This document shows, piece by piece, positions 25,493 to 37,745 of a stretch of 64,000 nucleotides of DNA. The notes below the pieces were generated by a model. The model searched no databases and was not told the DNA's origin. It worked only from the letters and a program-made list of their open reading frames with translations. Position 1 is the stretch's first letter; every line of letters starts with the position of its first letter. This stretch comes from Zonotrichia leucophrys gambelii. Its lineage: Eukaryota > Chordata > Aves > Passeriformes > Passerellidae. Location: NCBI RefSeq assembly GCF_028769735.1, contig NC_088178.1, positions 5,336,001-5,400,000 on the forward strand, written 5' to 3'. Made by a program: the position numbers and the translations under genes.

Positions 25493-26585
25493 GCAAAAAA
25501 TGCAGTAATTGAGTAAATTCTTTCCCCCAAGAAAATGTGTTCTTTTTTATTTACCCTGTCCCAAACAGCCCCACTATTAATTGTAAGCCAGCTTGAAGTT
25601 TTCTTCAAAAGGATAACAAAGGTTTTTTCACTTGGGGTAATGTCTCTTGATTTGGGCACCTGCAGATACTGTTATTCCATGATTTAATCTTCCTTCAAAG
25701 CTGCTAAATAAACTTACTTGGGATTTTGCCACTTACTGGCTTCCTCCATCATTTTTCTTCCCAAGCCATCGATGTCTTAAGAACATCTGCCTTGGCACAT
25801 TTCCGTGATCTGGAGCTGCAGAGGTGTTGATAATGAGAGAGATGTCCCCTGACATTATTCCAGCAAGCCAGGGATGCCAAACTGATGGAAGGGCTTTGGA
25901 TTAGCACAATATCAGAAAGGTGGAATTGCTGAAACATAAAATTGTACCCCACTGTCACAAGGGCTGATCTGGAAGGGCAGATGTAGCCTCACCTCTCTCC
26001 CTGAGTGCCACAGTGATGTTTTTGACCTAAGGAATTCTTGTGCCATGACAGCAGGTCACCAGAAGCAAGGAGAGATGCACAAAAGCTTTAAATAAGTCTT
26101 ACGTGTCTCTCTGCTTTTTAAAGCCTAATTTTACATCAGGGCATAACTGATTCATAACCTTGGGTTTCCTGCACTAGAGAAATTATTTTTATAAATGCTC
26201 TTTAAAAAACTTTGTTTTTGTTTTTTTTATCCATGCCATCTTTCACATTGCTTCTGTGGTTGGGAGGGGTGAAAAAAGACTTTCTTTTCCACCTGTCCCT
26301 CCCAGGAATTTTCAGTTACACTGAGAATTTATCCACAATTTACTGAGCAGTGAACATAACAAATGTTTTTCATATTCATGTACATCTACCTGTTAAAATT
26401 AGCAAGAAAGAAGCAAAACAAATCAACAATTTCATTTTTAGCACTGTAATTTTTCAAAATAACCCGTAAAAAAGGTAGAGTTCTAATGAAAGCTATCTGC
26501 TTAGCTCTAATCTGGGATCCTTCTTTGTGTTCTACTGCCGTTCTGTTGTCCCACCATTTAATTTATATGACACAATGCTCCATCC
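25493..26585. other. Unique DNA, no gene seen
   Basis: No gene, RNA or transposon recognised. Confidence 0.5.
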
Positions 26586-28090
26586 GTGACATCCCACAAG
26601 ACTTTCAATGAAAGACTGAGTGTAAAAATGGGAAGGGTGCGTGTTTTGGAAACAAAATTTAAATGTCAGGGCTTGAGATTGAGGGCTAATCACCAAAACC
26701 ATAAATCCAGGAGGGATCAGAGGCGCAATGGCAGGCAGGGGAACCCTAAAAACTTCATCAGTGCAAAAAGATACCTGCTTTTCTCCACTCCTCAGGGGCT
26801 ATCTAAGGACAGGCACTGCTCTTGGCACTGCTGGGAAGCACAGCAGGATGAGCCAGGCAAAGAAACCCCCAGGATGGGCAGCAGACACAAAGAGGTTATT
26901 GGCAGCAGGTTCAATATGGGAGGGAGCCCTTCCCAGAGGGGAGTCTGGATCCAATACCAGTTCCAGGCTTGGGCAGGGGCTGTACAGGTGTGATTGAGCC
27001 TTTATGTGACTTTGTCCCCCAGGATTAAGGATGGCAAATCAAATATGTTTTCATAAATAGAATAAATGGTTTATTTAGATTAATGATGATAATTATAATG
27101 ATTAGACTACAGATCTTAATCAGAATTATTTACTGCACAGTATAGGTAGCTCTGACTACTTCTATAGTGCACTATTTGTTGAAACAGTGATATTAAACCG
27201 GGCAGAATAATTTCTCAGTAGAAATTGATGTCAGTCACCCATCCCAATGACTACAGGTAAATCTCTTCAGCACAGCCTTGAGGAGTGACCTTCAGGGGTG
27301 TCCCTACTCCAGGGAAGAATCTCCACACACATGTCAAGAAAGAGCTGTAGATCCCTCCTCTAAACATTGGGACTGGGTTTTTGCAGTGTGAAGTGTTGAA
27401 CTGTCAGTCAGATGCCTCCAGGCTGTGCCAGGTCAGCAGCTTTGGATCAGGCGTCAGCACTATAGTCTGTTGGTTCCTCTGTCAGGAACTCAGGAAACAT
27501 TGTTCTTCCCTGGTGCTTAACTTCAGGATGGATGACCCAGGCTGCTCTCAGCATCCTTCAACCCCAAAAGTGATCCCCATCTCCAAACAGGGATTTATCT
27601 GAGCTGTGTTGGCCCCACTTGGGCAGAGCATCCTTCTCCGTCCTGCACCTCCATCCTACAGGTGCCAGTGAGGTACAGGTGAATTTCAGGAACCAAGCCA
27701 CCCATGCTGTTTCCAACAGGACGTGTTTACAGCTCCAATGTGTTGTTCCATCTTTGCCAGGACATGAAAAGCAGCACATAGCAGAGATCTGCTGGTGTCT
27801 GGTTCAACATCAAACTGTCCCATTGGCACTCAGAATTTCCTTCTTGCAACTGGGAATCCTGATTTTAACTTAACCAAAAGAACACCCACAGAAGTGTGAA
27901 AAAGCCTCAGAAAGCTGACATCCTGTCCACTCCTGAAACCAGACTCTCCAAAACCCTACAACTCATCATTGCCTCATCAAGGATTGCCACATGTCCCAGA
28001 CACTGCTATGGAAATTCTTCTACATTACGTCTTCTACAGGTTGTAGCCCTGCTGGATGTCCTCCCCTGCCATAGAAGAGCTGAACATTGA
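26586..28090. other. GC-richer block of unknown origin
   Basis: Compared with its AT-rich surroundings, much of this 1.5-kb block is richer in G and C. It has several mid-length open frames: plus 26586-26993 (135 codons, rich in Arg, Gln, Lys and Gly), plus 26728-26997, plus 27619-27873 and minus 27558-27779. I recognise no protein family and no repeat family. The frames overlap in different phases with no clear winner. It could be an old retroviral or LTR remnant, or an untranslated or non-coding transcript. I make no call. Confidence 0.3.
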
Positions 28091-31021
28091 AAATGTAATC
28101 AGGCATCTTCCAGGCAGATTTGCCAGACCAGTTTACAAGTTCCACTGCACTCAGTTTTATGAAGGGAGTCTTTGAAATGACTCTCAGATCCTTTTACAGT
28201 GGTAATCACAAGACTATTAGATGATTAATGTGATCATTTGGACAGAAAGTCAAAGTTTGCCCAGCAAAGTGACATAGAATGCTTGTTGTAAGAGAGATTG
28301 CAATTTTACAAAGGTGAACATTTATGTGCTGGCAGTGTTTAGAAACACACGGCTTTAAACTTGGACAAAAATAAGGTCAAAATGTCTTTTATAAAATGAT
28401 TAATTCCAGCCTGGATGAGCAAAGAATTTTCAGTTAATAGATGTGAAGTTAATCTTATCTAGTGCCATGATTCCTTCCTGAAAAGATTAGAACTATTTCA
28501 CTAATTGCATTATTTGTTAGGCAGTGGATAAAGTTAAAAAATTTCTTCAAGTTGAAGCATGCTTCCACCCAGTTCTCAGTACCATGGTTTTGTTGGACAA
28601 AACTTTGTAGGCTGGACTTACCAAGGAAGAAAATCAGGGGAAATCATGATACAAAAAGATCAATGGCCCATTAGAACTGTTTGGTTGTGTTCTTGTGAGG
28701 TTTTTCAGTGGTTTCCTTTCCAGTTCTCTGCATCAATCCCTAAATGTGGCAGTCCAGTGCAATTTAAAAATCAGACATATTTTCAACTTTTCTGTTAAAC
28801 CCTCAGATCCTGGTCCTGCAAAACACAGCCTTTGAGCTGCAATGCTGGAGAATAAAGAAAAACTATCTTCTCAAATGGTTTTGAGTATGAAACCTCTGGT
28901 ACTTCATTAATGCTTCTACCTGAGGGTTCTAAAACCCCATCTCTCAAGGTTTCTTCTGTAAAGCCTCTTTGAAGTTTTTAGCATAAAATGGACTATTTGA
29001 AAGAATCCCTAGGAAGGTCTTGACAGTTAACTTCTCATGCATATGTGACATGAATTTTGAAAAATAAATTAACCTTTTATCACTCTTGAAGAGGACAGTT
29101 TTTAAAAACAAAGGTTAGCTTTGATAGTCAGTAGGCATAAAACTGTCCTTTTATGAATAAATTTAATTGCTGACAAATACAAATAGAGAGAAAAACACAT
29201 TCTCCCTTTGGCAAACACTTAATAAACATGTAGACAGGGAGAGAAATCTACAGTGCTAGAATATGTTTACCAGTAAAACCAACTATTTTGCCCCTAGACA
29301 CCTTTTGTTCCGTCTACTCAGAAAACATTTTAACCAGTAAACCAAACTCTTATTTTTTTCCTCAAGGTTTTTATTTTTTCCTTCCTACACTGAAATTCTT
29401 CAGATAGCTTGAAAATGTTTCTCAGTCAAATATTCACCTGAGCTTTTTTCCTGTGTGTTTTTTGAGAAATGCCTGGAGCTGAGCTGCACAGCTCTACTTT
29501 TTAGGAGAAAAAGATCCGTTGGCAAATTAAACTTACTCTGACAAAGATTTCAAATATCAGTTCGTGGCAACTATCAAGTACAGCTGAGAAGGGTGGTTTG
29601 TTTGTTTGGCTTTTTTTACAAACTATAGTACTTTTGTATGTTTTTTTGTAGTGTCTGCAATACATTTCTCTGTAAGACTTCTAAGTTTCAGATATGCACA
29701 ATCCTCCTTGGGCCTTTTGTAGGAGTTATCACATTACTTGGAAATACAACAGAAATAGAGATGTTGGACATGCACTTAGGCGGGCAGAGAAAGGGAGTTA
29801 TAAGTAAATCTATTATCTGGTTCCTTTTTCTTCTCTATTTCAGTCCTGCCCTTTTTTCTCTCTCCTCAAGGCTTGCTCCAAAGCCTGTCCCAGTCAATAA
29901 TAGTCTTTCCCCTAGTTTCAATGGACAACACGTCAGCAGTTCGGAGTGCTGCTGATGCATTTACATTTTCTGAACTAAATTAGTTGCTCACAGCTAATTT
30001 ATTGCAGCCATGAAAACCCAGCCACTTTCCAATTCTTGGCTTTTATAGATCAGCTAGCATTTGGGATTGAGAAGATTAAAGCTGCTAAAGAATCAATTGG
30101 CTGAACAAGTAGAATGTATAGAAAAAAACATTAGGAAAGTTCAATGATGTACTACATTATCATTAAACATCAATAAGAACAGGGAAGCAAAGCACAGGCA
30201 ATTTTTTTTTATACACAAAGAGGAGGGTATATAGAACCCAAAGGCATGAGAGATCTCGGTTAGGTCCCTTAGCTCTGAAGATGAATAAAGGAACTCTAAA
30301 ACAATTTGGTTAACCCTTCTTTTTTCCCCCTGCTTGCATAAGAAAAAAAATCCATAAATTAAAAAGCTTCAGGGTCTCTTTTATATATTCCACACATTTT
30401 GACTTTATTCTATATCACTGCATGAATCATTACATGATACATATCCACCATCTTACTCATGCTCATTACTTTCAATTTGTGGCAAGACAAGCTCTCCTCC
30501 ATCCCTTAATTAGCAGTAATGAGGTAATGGCAATGGCCATCTGCTCTGATTAGGGGAATCAGTGACAAGAGCTGCTTGCACTCACCTCGTGTTTGCTCAG
30601 TGCTCTGAGGTGTTGCATTGTAAGAGCCCTTCTCAGGCTGAGAGCTCCATCTCTCCTGCTTGGAAGCATCCAGTACTAAAGTTTTCCCAGGATTTGCTAC
30701 GTGCTCTCGCATTTCCAGGCTGGGATTAGAGGAACAGAGGAGCTGCTCAGCATCAAAACCATTGTGCTTTAGCTTGCCTTTCCATAGCTACTTAAGAAGC
30801 AAAACTCCAAACAAAGATTTCTTCAAAATCTTTGAAAATCCAGACATAAATCTCTCTGTATATAGATCTCAGTTTAAGAATGTTTCTTTTTGATACCAGT
30901 GAGAAAAGATAAGACAAGGGAGTTTACAAAATCTTTCTCCAATTTTTCACCTTCCTTTTCACTGTAGGCAGGTGTTAACAGCCCAAATCTGTTCAAATTT
31001 TCTTACTTTGCTTTCGAGTGG
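28091..31021. other. Unique AT-rich DNA, no gene seen
   Basis: About 2.9 kb with no recognisable gene or transposon. The 105-codon plus-strand frame at 29638-29955 is hydrophobic by virtue of T-rich sequence and has no family resemblance. Confidence 0.55.
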
Positions 31022-31115
31022 TTAAATAAAGTTCAGCAAGACCAAGTGCTTGTGCTACACCTGCGTGGGGCAATCTCAGACACAAATCCAGGTTGGGCAG
31101 AGAATGGATAGAGTT
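31022..31115 (+). mobile_element. CR1 LINE fragment, internal part
   Basis: This plus-strand fragment comes from further upstream in the CR1 element: gttcagcaagaccaagtgct, then gctacacctgcgtggggcaa and atccaggttgggcagagaat. These match the order of the CR1 stretch '...caacaaggccaagtgcaag...ctgcacctggg...ggcaa...caggctggg...'. It lacks the 3' end, so it is an isolated internal piece. Confidence 0.72.
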
Positions 31116-32392
31116 AAATATAGAATGTGCCAACATATACCGTTAATGTTATTAGCAAACCAAAGTTCCCAGGAGTTGCTAGACTTAATACCATCTTCTT
31201 GTCTGAGAAATATTTGTTATTGAAAAACTTCCAATGTAAATCAGTGGAACACCAGGTAAAGCAGATGCCAGGCTGAACTTTTAACAATCTGTAGAGAAAC
31301 CTTGATATATGGCAAACTCGATAATGAAACAAATGTTAGATGTTAATTCAGGTCACAAATAAAAGCTACTTGAAGAAATTTAATGCCAAACTTGAATTTT
31401 AAGGTGCTCTTAGGATGATTAATTGGTGGAAGAATGTATGAGGCTGTTCAGTGTTTTAGATAGCCCTTAAAAATAACATCAGTATATGAAAACTACTTCA
31501 ATTTTTCCATCTCCTTGAAACCAACCAGTTCATCTTTCTGCTTCCAACCTGAAGCTTTATCTCAGTTGAGATCTCCAACATGTTCATTGCTGAAGAGTTT
31601 GCACTTGTCCTAGATGAGATTTTTCTCTAGGAAGGCAGCTATAAAAAGCAGAGTGTCATGTCATAAATAAATCAAAACAGAAGGGTGCACTGAAATCTTC
31701 TCTGTTTTCATAACTGTGTTAGCCAGCTTCTGTCCTATTGCTCTAAAAACATGTACAAGGACAGAGAGTTTCCATTTGCCTTATTAAACTGGATGTGTTT
31801 TGGGCAGAATTCATAATTAGGAACCCATTTGAAAATTATTATCCTTCTCATTACTAAAAATGGACGTCAAGCCACTGACACTTTATCTTGTTGATAAATA
31901 TTTATTTTTTAACTAGTAGACATTGAACCCATTAAATGTACCAGAAGATGAAGATTGAATTATAGTTCTCTGGCAGCAATTAAGCTGGTGACTATTTTTG
32001 TGTCCCTGTTGGACCTTAGGCCAGGAGGTATGTTTGTGAGCAAGATTTGTGCAGGCGGGGTCAGGGTTTGACCCTGGAATATTTACTGTGCTAGGACAGG
32101 GAGGAATATGTTTATCAGGTGATATTTCATTAGACCCAGCAGCAACTCTGTCTCTACAGAACATTTACATTACAAAAAATCAGGTGTTCCAGAGGTTATG
32201 TATTTCACACAACAAAACAATTTATTTCAGACTGACACAAGTGCTTCAGCAAGTTACACAATTGCAGAATCTTTCAGAAAGAATAATTATTGAAAATATT
32301 AAAAGAAATATTTCTTAAGGAACATAGTAATGGAAACTGGCCAGTATTCCAAGGTAGCCTCCATTTAACTAAACCTCAGTCCTCCAATATGA
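31116..32392. other. Unique AT-rich DNA, no gene seen
   Basis: No feature recognised. Confidence 0.5.
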
Positions 32393-32480
32393 TACAGAAC
32401 CATAGGTTCATTAAAATTGGAATAGACCTCCAAGATTATCGAGTCCAACGTTATCAACATCAAGAACCCCAATCTTCAAC
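32393..32480 (-). mobile_element. CR1 LINE fragment, 3' end
   Basis: Minus-strand CR1 terminus of about 90 bp. The plus strand shows agaaccataggttcattaaa, attggaatagacctccaaga and ttatcgagtccaacgttatc. It is the same 3'-end type as 17917 and 46963. Confidence 0.82.
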
Positions 32481-33189
32481 TTGCAGAAGCTAGCAAAGCA
32501 AGAGAGTGGTAACAGATTTACTTTTCCCCAGCATATTATGTCTTCAAAGTAGAAAAAGTGATTAAGTAATTTAAATAATTCTTAAAATGCCCTCTGAAAT
32601 TCAGGCAGAAATAACACTCCCTTGTTGAAATGGTGAAAGCCAATCTGAAATCAAATAAACCCCAGTGAGTAAGTAAGAGAAATAAGTTTCTGATTCTGCA
32701 TGGCTACAAGGCAAATGGTGACCTCACAAAAGACTTTGGATAAATTAATTAAAATAAACATCTTTAATATCCACCAGATCGTTATCTGCTGACTTTGCTT
32801 TAGTATTCTCTTGGCAAAAACTTGAGTAATTGAGACCAAACATAAGTATTGCTTTCTCCTTTATTTGATGTGTCAGTTTGGGCACTATGTTGTTCACACA
32901 AGACGGAAATTAGAAACTAGATATTCTGTGAAAAATAGAAGCAGGAAACAGATGATGGGGTGGAATTTCTGCATATTTAGGATGGGCTTAGACAGAATGT
33001 CAGAACCAGTGTCTAAAACTGTGATCCATGTCTTTCCCCTCCAGCTGCAATTAAATGTGATGCACACCTAAGTATCACCTGTATTTTGTACCACAGATTT
33101 CTCTGGGGGCTTATACTCAGGTTTCTTTGTATATCAGCCCTGATCTAAATTCCTCTGCAAACTGGGTGCTGGGAAGAGTTGACCCAATC
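32481..33189. other. Unique AT-rich DNA
   Basis: No feature recognised. Confidence 0.5.
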
Positions 33190-33345
33190 ATCTACAGAAC
33201 CACAGAACACTTTGGGCTGGAAGGAACTTTAAAGACAATTTCATTGAACCCCTGCCATGGGCAGGGACACCTTCCATTATCCCAGGCTGCTCCAAGCCCC
33301 ATCCAACAGTGCCTTGGATACTTCCAGGGATTCTATGATTCCAAT
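33190..33345 (-). mobile_element. CR1 LINE fragment, 3' end
   Basis: Minus-strand CR1 tail. The plus strand shows cacagaacactttgggctgg, aaggaactttaaagacaatt, ccatgggcagggacaccttc and ggctgctccaagccccatcc. It is the complement type of the 17.0-, 57.4- and 63.6-kb copies. The overlapping open frames here are shadows of the element. Confidence 0.92.
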
Positions 33346-34883
33346 ATGTGCAGAAAAGGAGCATTTCAGGGCTACAGGAATGGCAAAAGTGATCCACATT
33401 TTTGGAGAGTTTAAATTTCCCAAATGTTTACAAGAAAACTCATGTGCTGATGTCACATTGTTATTTTCTGTAGTGTGGTGCCCCACCATAGAAATAATTC
33501 TGTGACTACAAACAACAAGATGCTGCAAGCCCTTGAAACAAAAATCTTGATTCTTTAGAGTGAAATGTAAATTTAAGCAGTAGATGATGACTTTTTTTTA
33601 AAGAATTTGACAGAAACTATTTTCTTCTGTACATATGAGATCTGTTTAAATTGGTAGGAGGAGTTAATAAGAACATAGAGACTGAGTTTTCCTTTTGATT
33701 TTTTTGTTTTACAGAAAGGAATTTATTATTCTAAGAAAGGCACTTGCTCTACAGTGTTCCTGAATTTACTGCACCATTAAAACACAGTAATCAGCTGCAG
33801 TAAAATGCTATCAGGATACCAAACACAGTGAGTGTAATGAAGCAGCTGCTACAGTGATCATCAGGATTTAGATTTTTGTCCCTACACAAAATGAGAAATA
33901 AGATAAACATAGAGAAATTAGGAAAAACTGATATAGATCAAACTGGCATGATTTGGAAAGTGACATTTAGAGTAGAAAATCAGCATATTTGTGATGTTAC
34001 CTAACATCACAAGAAAATGAAAACACTGCATAATGGATTGGCAATATCTGACTTCACCAGTGGTCTGATGGTGCAGTTCACCTCATGCTTTAGACATGGG
34101 GTGTTCTCTGTGACATTTTTGTACTCAGATAAATTGTTTATTTGACAATTCACTTTCTTCAAGATTCTGTAAAGAAACAAATGCTTATTTGTTTTCATAA
34201 CAAATGGCAGTTATTATGAGTATATTCACAGACTGTCAATGTTCCTTCAAGATAGTCATATGTGGCTTTTAAAACTAGGAAAAAGCTTCAAAAATTTGTT
34301 GATCCAAGATTAAAGCATTATTTGGAGTTCAGGAGAACAAAGCATCACAGGAGCTGATTCTCCCAGAGTTTTTCTCAGAGAGATTTTTGATTTGTACAGC
34401 AAGGATGCTCATTAGGAGACTAGACTGTCTTACGTCTCTGACAGACACAGTGCCAGAGAATCAGGGAATACTCAGAGAGCTTTTCTGTCAGAATCATAAA
34501 TATATAAATACTTTTATGGGTTTGCTGGTTAAGATGCAGAAACTAAAGATACAGAATGTTATTAATAAATATATTCTGAAAGGTGAAACAATCCTGGTAC
34601 CAAAGTCTTCTGGAACTTCACTAACAAGCCAAGAAAGATTTGTTTTTGCAGATTAGATATCTTAATGTGCAAAATTGAAGTCTTGATCTAGGGAAGGGCA
34701 GATCTAAACTAAATGCACCTAGCAAGAACTGCTTGCAAAGATCTGCACAGTTGTACAGCCCACACTGTGGGTAGATATTAACATAATAAGAGAAATTTCC
34801 TCTATTTACCATGGAGCTGAGCAGTATTTGCTCAGGGTTAAACTATTTCAAATTGATGTTTCGGAGCACAAGTCTGATTAAGA
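33346..34883. other. Unique AT-rich DNA
   Basis: No gene or transposon recognised. Confidence 0.5.
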
Positions 34884-35252
34884 GTGGTTGAGGGAGCTGG
34901 GGAGGCTCAGCCTGGAGCAAAGGAGGCTCAGGGGGGACCTTGTGGCTCTGCACAGCTCCTGACAGGAGGGGACAGGCTCTGATCCCAGGGAACAGGGACA
35001 GGAGGAGAGGGAACAGCCTCAGGCTCGGCCAGGGGAGGCTCAGGTTTGATACTGGGAAAATTTCTTAACAGGAAACATGTTCAGGGATTGGAACATTCTG
35101 CCCTGGGCAGTGCTGGAGTACCTGTCCTTGGAAATATTCAAAAAATGTGTGTCTGTGGCACTGGTTTAGCTGTGAAGGTGCTGGTGGCACTGGATTGATG
35201 TTTGGACTTGATAACTTTAGGGGGTTTTTCCACCTGTGAATCTCTGATTCTT
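34884..35252 (+). mobile_element. CR1 LINE fragment, 3' part, about 370 bp
   Basis: A relatively long plus-strand CR1 piece: ggggaggctcagcctggagc, aaaggaggctcaggggggac, ttgtggctctgcacagctcc, gacaggaggggacaggctct, then ggaaatattcaaaaaatgtg and a degraded 3' end with tctctgattct. It is the plus-strand counterpart of the copy at 46963-47412. No open coding frame survives. Confidence 0.92.
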
Positions 35253-35764
35253 TGCCTGAACTCTGTTCTCATGCCAGATGAGCATCCTGACTTTCACAAA
35301 AAACCCCAAATCATAAAATTCAAACAATGTCTGCACAGTCTTTCTGGGTTTTCATCAAAACCTTGAGGGATGAGCACCAGGAAATATGTTGTCTCATGAT
35401 TTAGATGTGGCATGCATGACCCTGTCAGCATGTACAGGCCAGGTCTGGAATATCTCTGGAGTTTTGGTTCTGAATGGAGAATTCATCAGCGAAATGACAG
35501 CTAGAACTCTATGAGTACGTGTCCTGTCCCCCTGTAAAAGGGGGAGTTGGGGGGAATTATTTTTGATAACTTTTGAGATGAAAATAAAGTGTGAAGCTGG
35601 CAAATATTGATCTGAGAACCATTTATTGATCAAGAAGGGTAAATGTTCCTACCTAAGGAGGAGAGAAAAGAGAGCAGAGAGGGAAAAAGAGAGACCGAGA
35701 CAGAGAGAGAAAAAGGGTAGGGCATCTAAAGACTTGTATTTCTTAACATTTCTTAACATATTTT
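35253..35764. other. Unique DNA with a small hairpin and a GA-rich patch
   Basis: A perfect 7-bp stem (tccccct / aggggga, 35527-35533 and 35539-35545) with a 5-base loop is present. A purine-rich patch (gagaga/aaagag) lies at about 35657-35716, upstream of the LTR that starts at 35765. I found no coding remnant. The purine-rich patch could be internal retroviral sequence but is not adjacent to the LTR as a true polypurine tract would be. Confidence 0.4.
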
Positions 35765-36212
35765 GTGTTGGTGAAACAGCAGGACAAAGGCCTACAAACT
35801 GAATCCTGATCCGAGGTGACAGAAGCCATGAGAAAACTGACAGCTCTTTATGAGAACAGAGTCTGCAGCAGTGAAAAACAACTTGTTTTCACTGAGAAAG
35901 AGCTCTAAGACTATGGAAAACAACCTGCTTTTCCTGAGAAAGAACTCCAGGACTGTGATAAACACTAGCCACCTGTATAAACTGTTTTTACACTGTTAGA
36001 TAAAGAAATGAAAACTATCTCTCACAAACAACTCTGTGCACGTACACACAGGGGGATTGAGTGACTGATCAATACAGCGTGACGACTTGTTACTGATCAG
36101 TTGAGGACAGACAGGGAATGTTCTTTAAAAACTCTATGAAAAGAGACTCATGAAATAAACTGGGGTGGATCATTTTCATTTTGCACCATAAAATGTGTCC
36201 TACATCCTTCTT
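35765..36212 (+). mobile_element. Retroviral LTR, probably a solo LTR, with a 42-bp tandem
   Basis: A plus-strand LTR begins at about 35765 (tgttggtgaaacagcaggac) and ends at about 36212 after a polyadenylation signal (aataaa, 36154-36159) and the tract ctggggtggatcattttcat. Inside the U3-like part an imperfect 42-base unit is repeated in tandem (gaaaaacaact...gaaagagctct and ggaaaacaacc...gaaagaactcc, about 35873-35957). U3 tandem repeats like this often act as retroviral enhancers, which is a family-level inference. No flanking coding remnant or target-site duplication was found. Confidence 0.65.
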
Positions 36213-37585
36213 TATCAAACACCACAGTGACATCTTTAACATTGTGTAGCAACAGAACTGTACAATTGGTGCATAAATTCAATATTCTGCATGGTCATTT
36301 GGGAAGGCTGTTGACTTGTGTGCCATGTCTAAATGCATGTTGTGTTTACTTAACTTTAAATCCACTTGAAAGTAAGGGATTCTGACCTCGCACTTTAGTC
36401 CAGCAAGCTGTTCTTCCTCCAGAACATAATAATAATCTGATTAACACTGCATCCAGTCACCGTGTAACACAAATAAACAGGTTCTAGGTCCTTCCAGAAC
36501 CAGGAACATAACTGTAGCATCAGAATGAGGGAATAATCCAGGTGTTTACACCAAATATCTGTAAAATTTTTCATAGAATTACAAAGTCATGATTCAGATC
36601 TTCACAATTCTCTCAAAAGCAGGTACTTGGTTGAATTTCATCTTTAAAAGGCAGCAACTCATATCAATGTTGATGCCTGAGAAAACATATTTCTTGCTGT
36701 TTTCTAGAAATTAATCTTCACTATCAAGCCCAATGTTAGTAACCTTGTATGTATTTATATAAATATTTGTTGAGTCAGGCTCACTTAAGCTATTTCCTCA
36801 TGTATTTCTCTCATAAATCCTCATTTGCCCTTGTGTACTGTAGGAGAATAAAGATGAAGTGAAAATGTACTTTGTCCTCAGAGCGTTCAGACAGTTTTCT
36901 GTCAGGGTTATGAATAATTCTCTGATATTCGCATTACATTGAATTTAACTAAATTTATTCCAGGCATGGAAAGTTTATGTTGCTGTTTCTCAAACTTCAC
37001 ATGAAAATACTTCATAATAATTAGAAATGTGGTAGCACTTTAACAGCAATCTGGTTTTTTTATTGGATGTAGGGAAATGTTTATTCTCTAAACAGAGATT
37101 TGTGTTCTCTTCTGAAGGAAGTATTTAGTAAAGTCAGTTTGTGTAGAAAATGATGCCCAAACTGGACTTTGTCAGCAGTTATGGGTACTGTTGACATATT
37201 GATTTTTACTTTTATTTCCCTGTATAAAGGGGATAGAAACTCCATTCTTGACCCTGGATTTTTAAAGGTTGAGAATTAAAATACTTCCATACACTAAGAT
37301 TAACAAACTAAGTTATTAATTCTCCTCAGAAGAAAATCTCAGATTCTCAGAAGGATTATTTTTTGAGACAAAAGAAAAAATAGAATTTGCAAAATCTATT
37401 TGCAATTCTCTTTGGGTGCTGTGAGTCCACAAAACCATGGTAAGGATTGGGTCTCTTGCTGTGTCATATCAAAGGGTTTGAATTTTTTTAATTTTTCTCC
37501 TCAGATATTCCAAGGCAGTGATTCTGGTCGGGTCTCCAATTGCAATAGGCTCAAGGGAAGAAAAAGAAACTCAAGGGAAAGGAAA
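36213..37585. other. Unique AT-rich DNA
   Basis: No gene or transposon recognised. Confidence 0.5.
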
Positions 37586-37745
37586 AAGAGAAAGAGAAAG
37601 AGAAAGAGAAAGAGAAAGAGAAAGAGAAAGAGAAAGAGAAAGAGAAAGAGAGAGAGAAGAGAAAGAGAAAGAGAAAAGAAAGAGAAAGAGAAAGAGAAAG
37701 AGAAAGAGAAAGAGAAAGAGAAAGAGAAAGAGAAAGAGAAAAGAA
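37586..37745. repeat. (GAAAGA)n purine tract
   Basis: An AGAAAG hexanucleotide array of about 160 bases is purine-only on the plus strand and broken in the middle (about 37648-37680) by gagaga and aaaaga variants. The Arg/Lys/Glu-repeat frames on the plus strand and the Leu/Ser/Phe frame on the minus strand are artefacts. Confidence 0.95.

Noticed and set aside
35657..35716. GA-rich patch as the polypurine tract of a provirus before the LTR at 35765
   Set aside because: About 50 bases separate it from the LTR start, and no retroviral coding remnant lies upstream.
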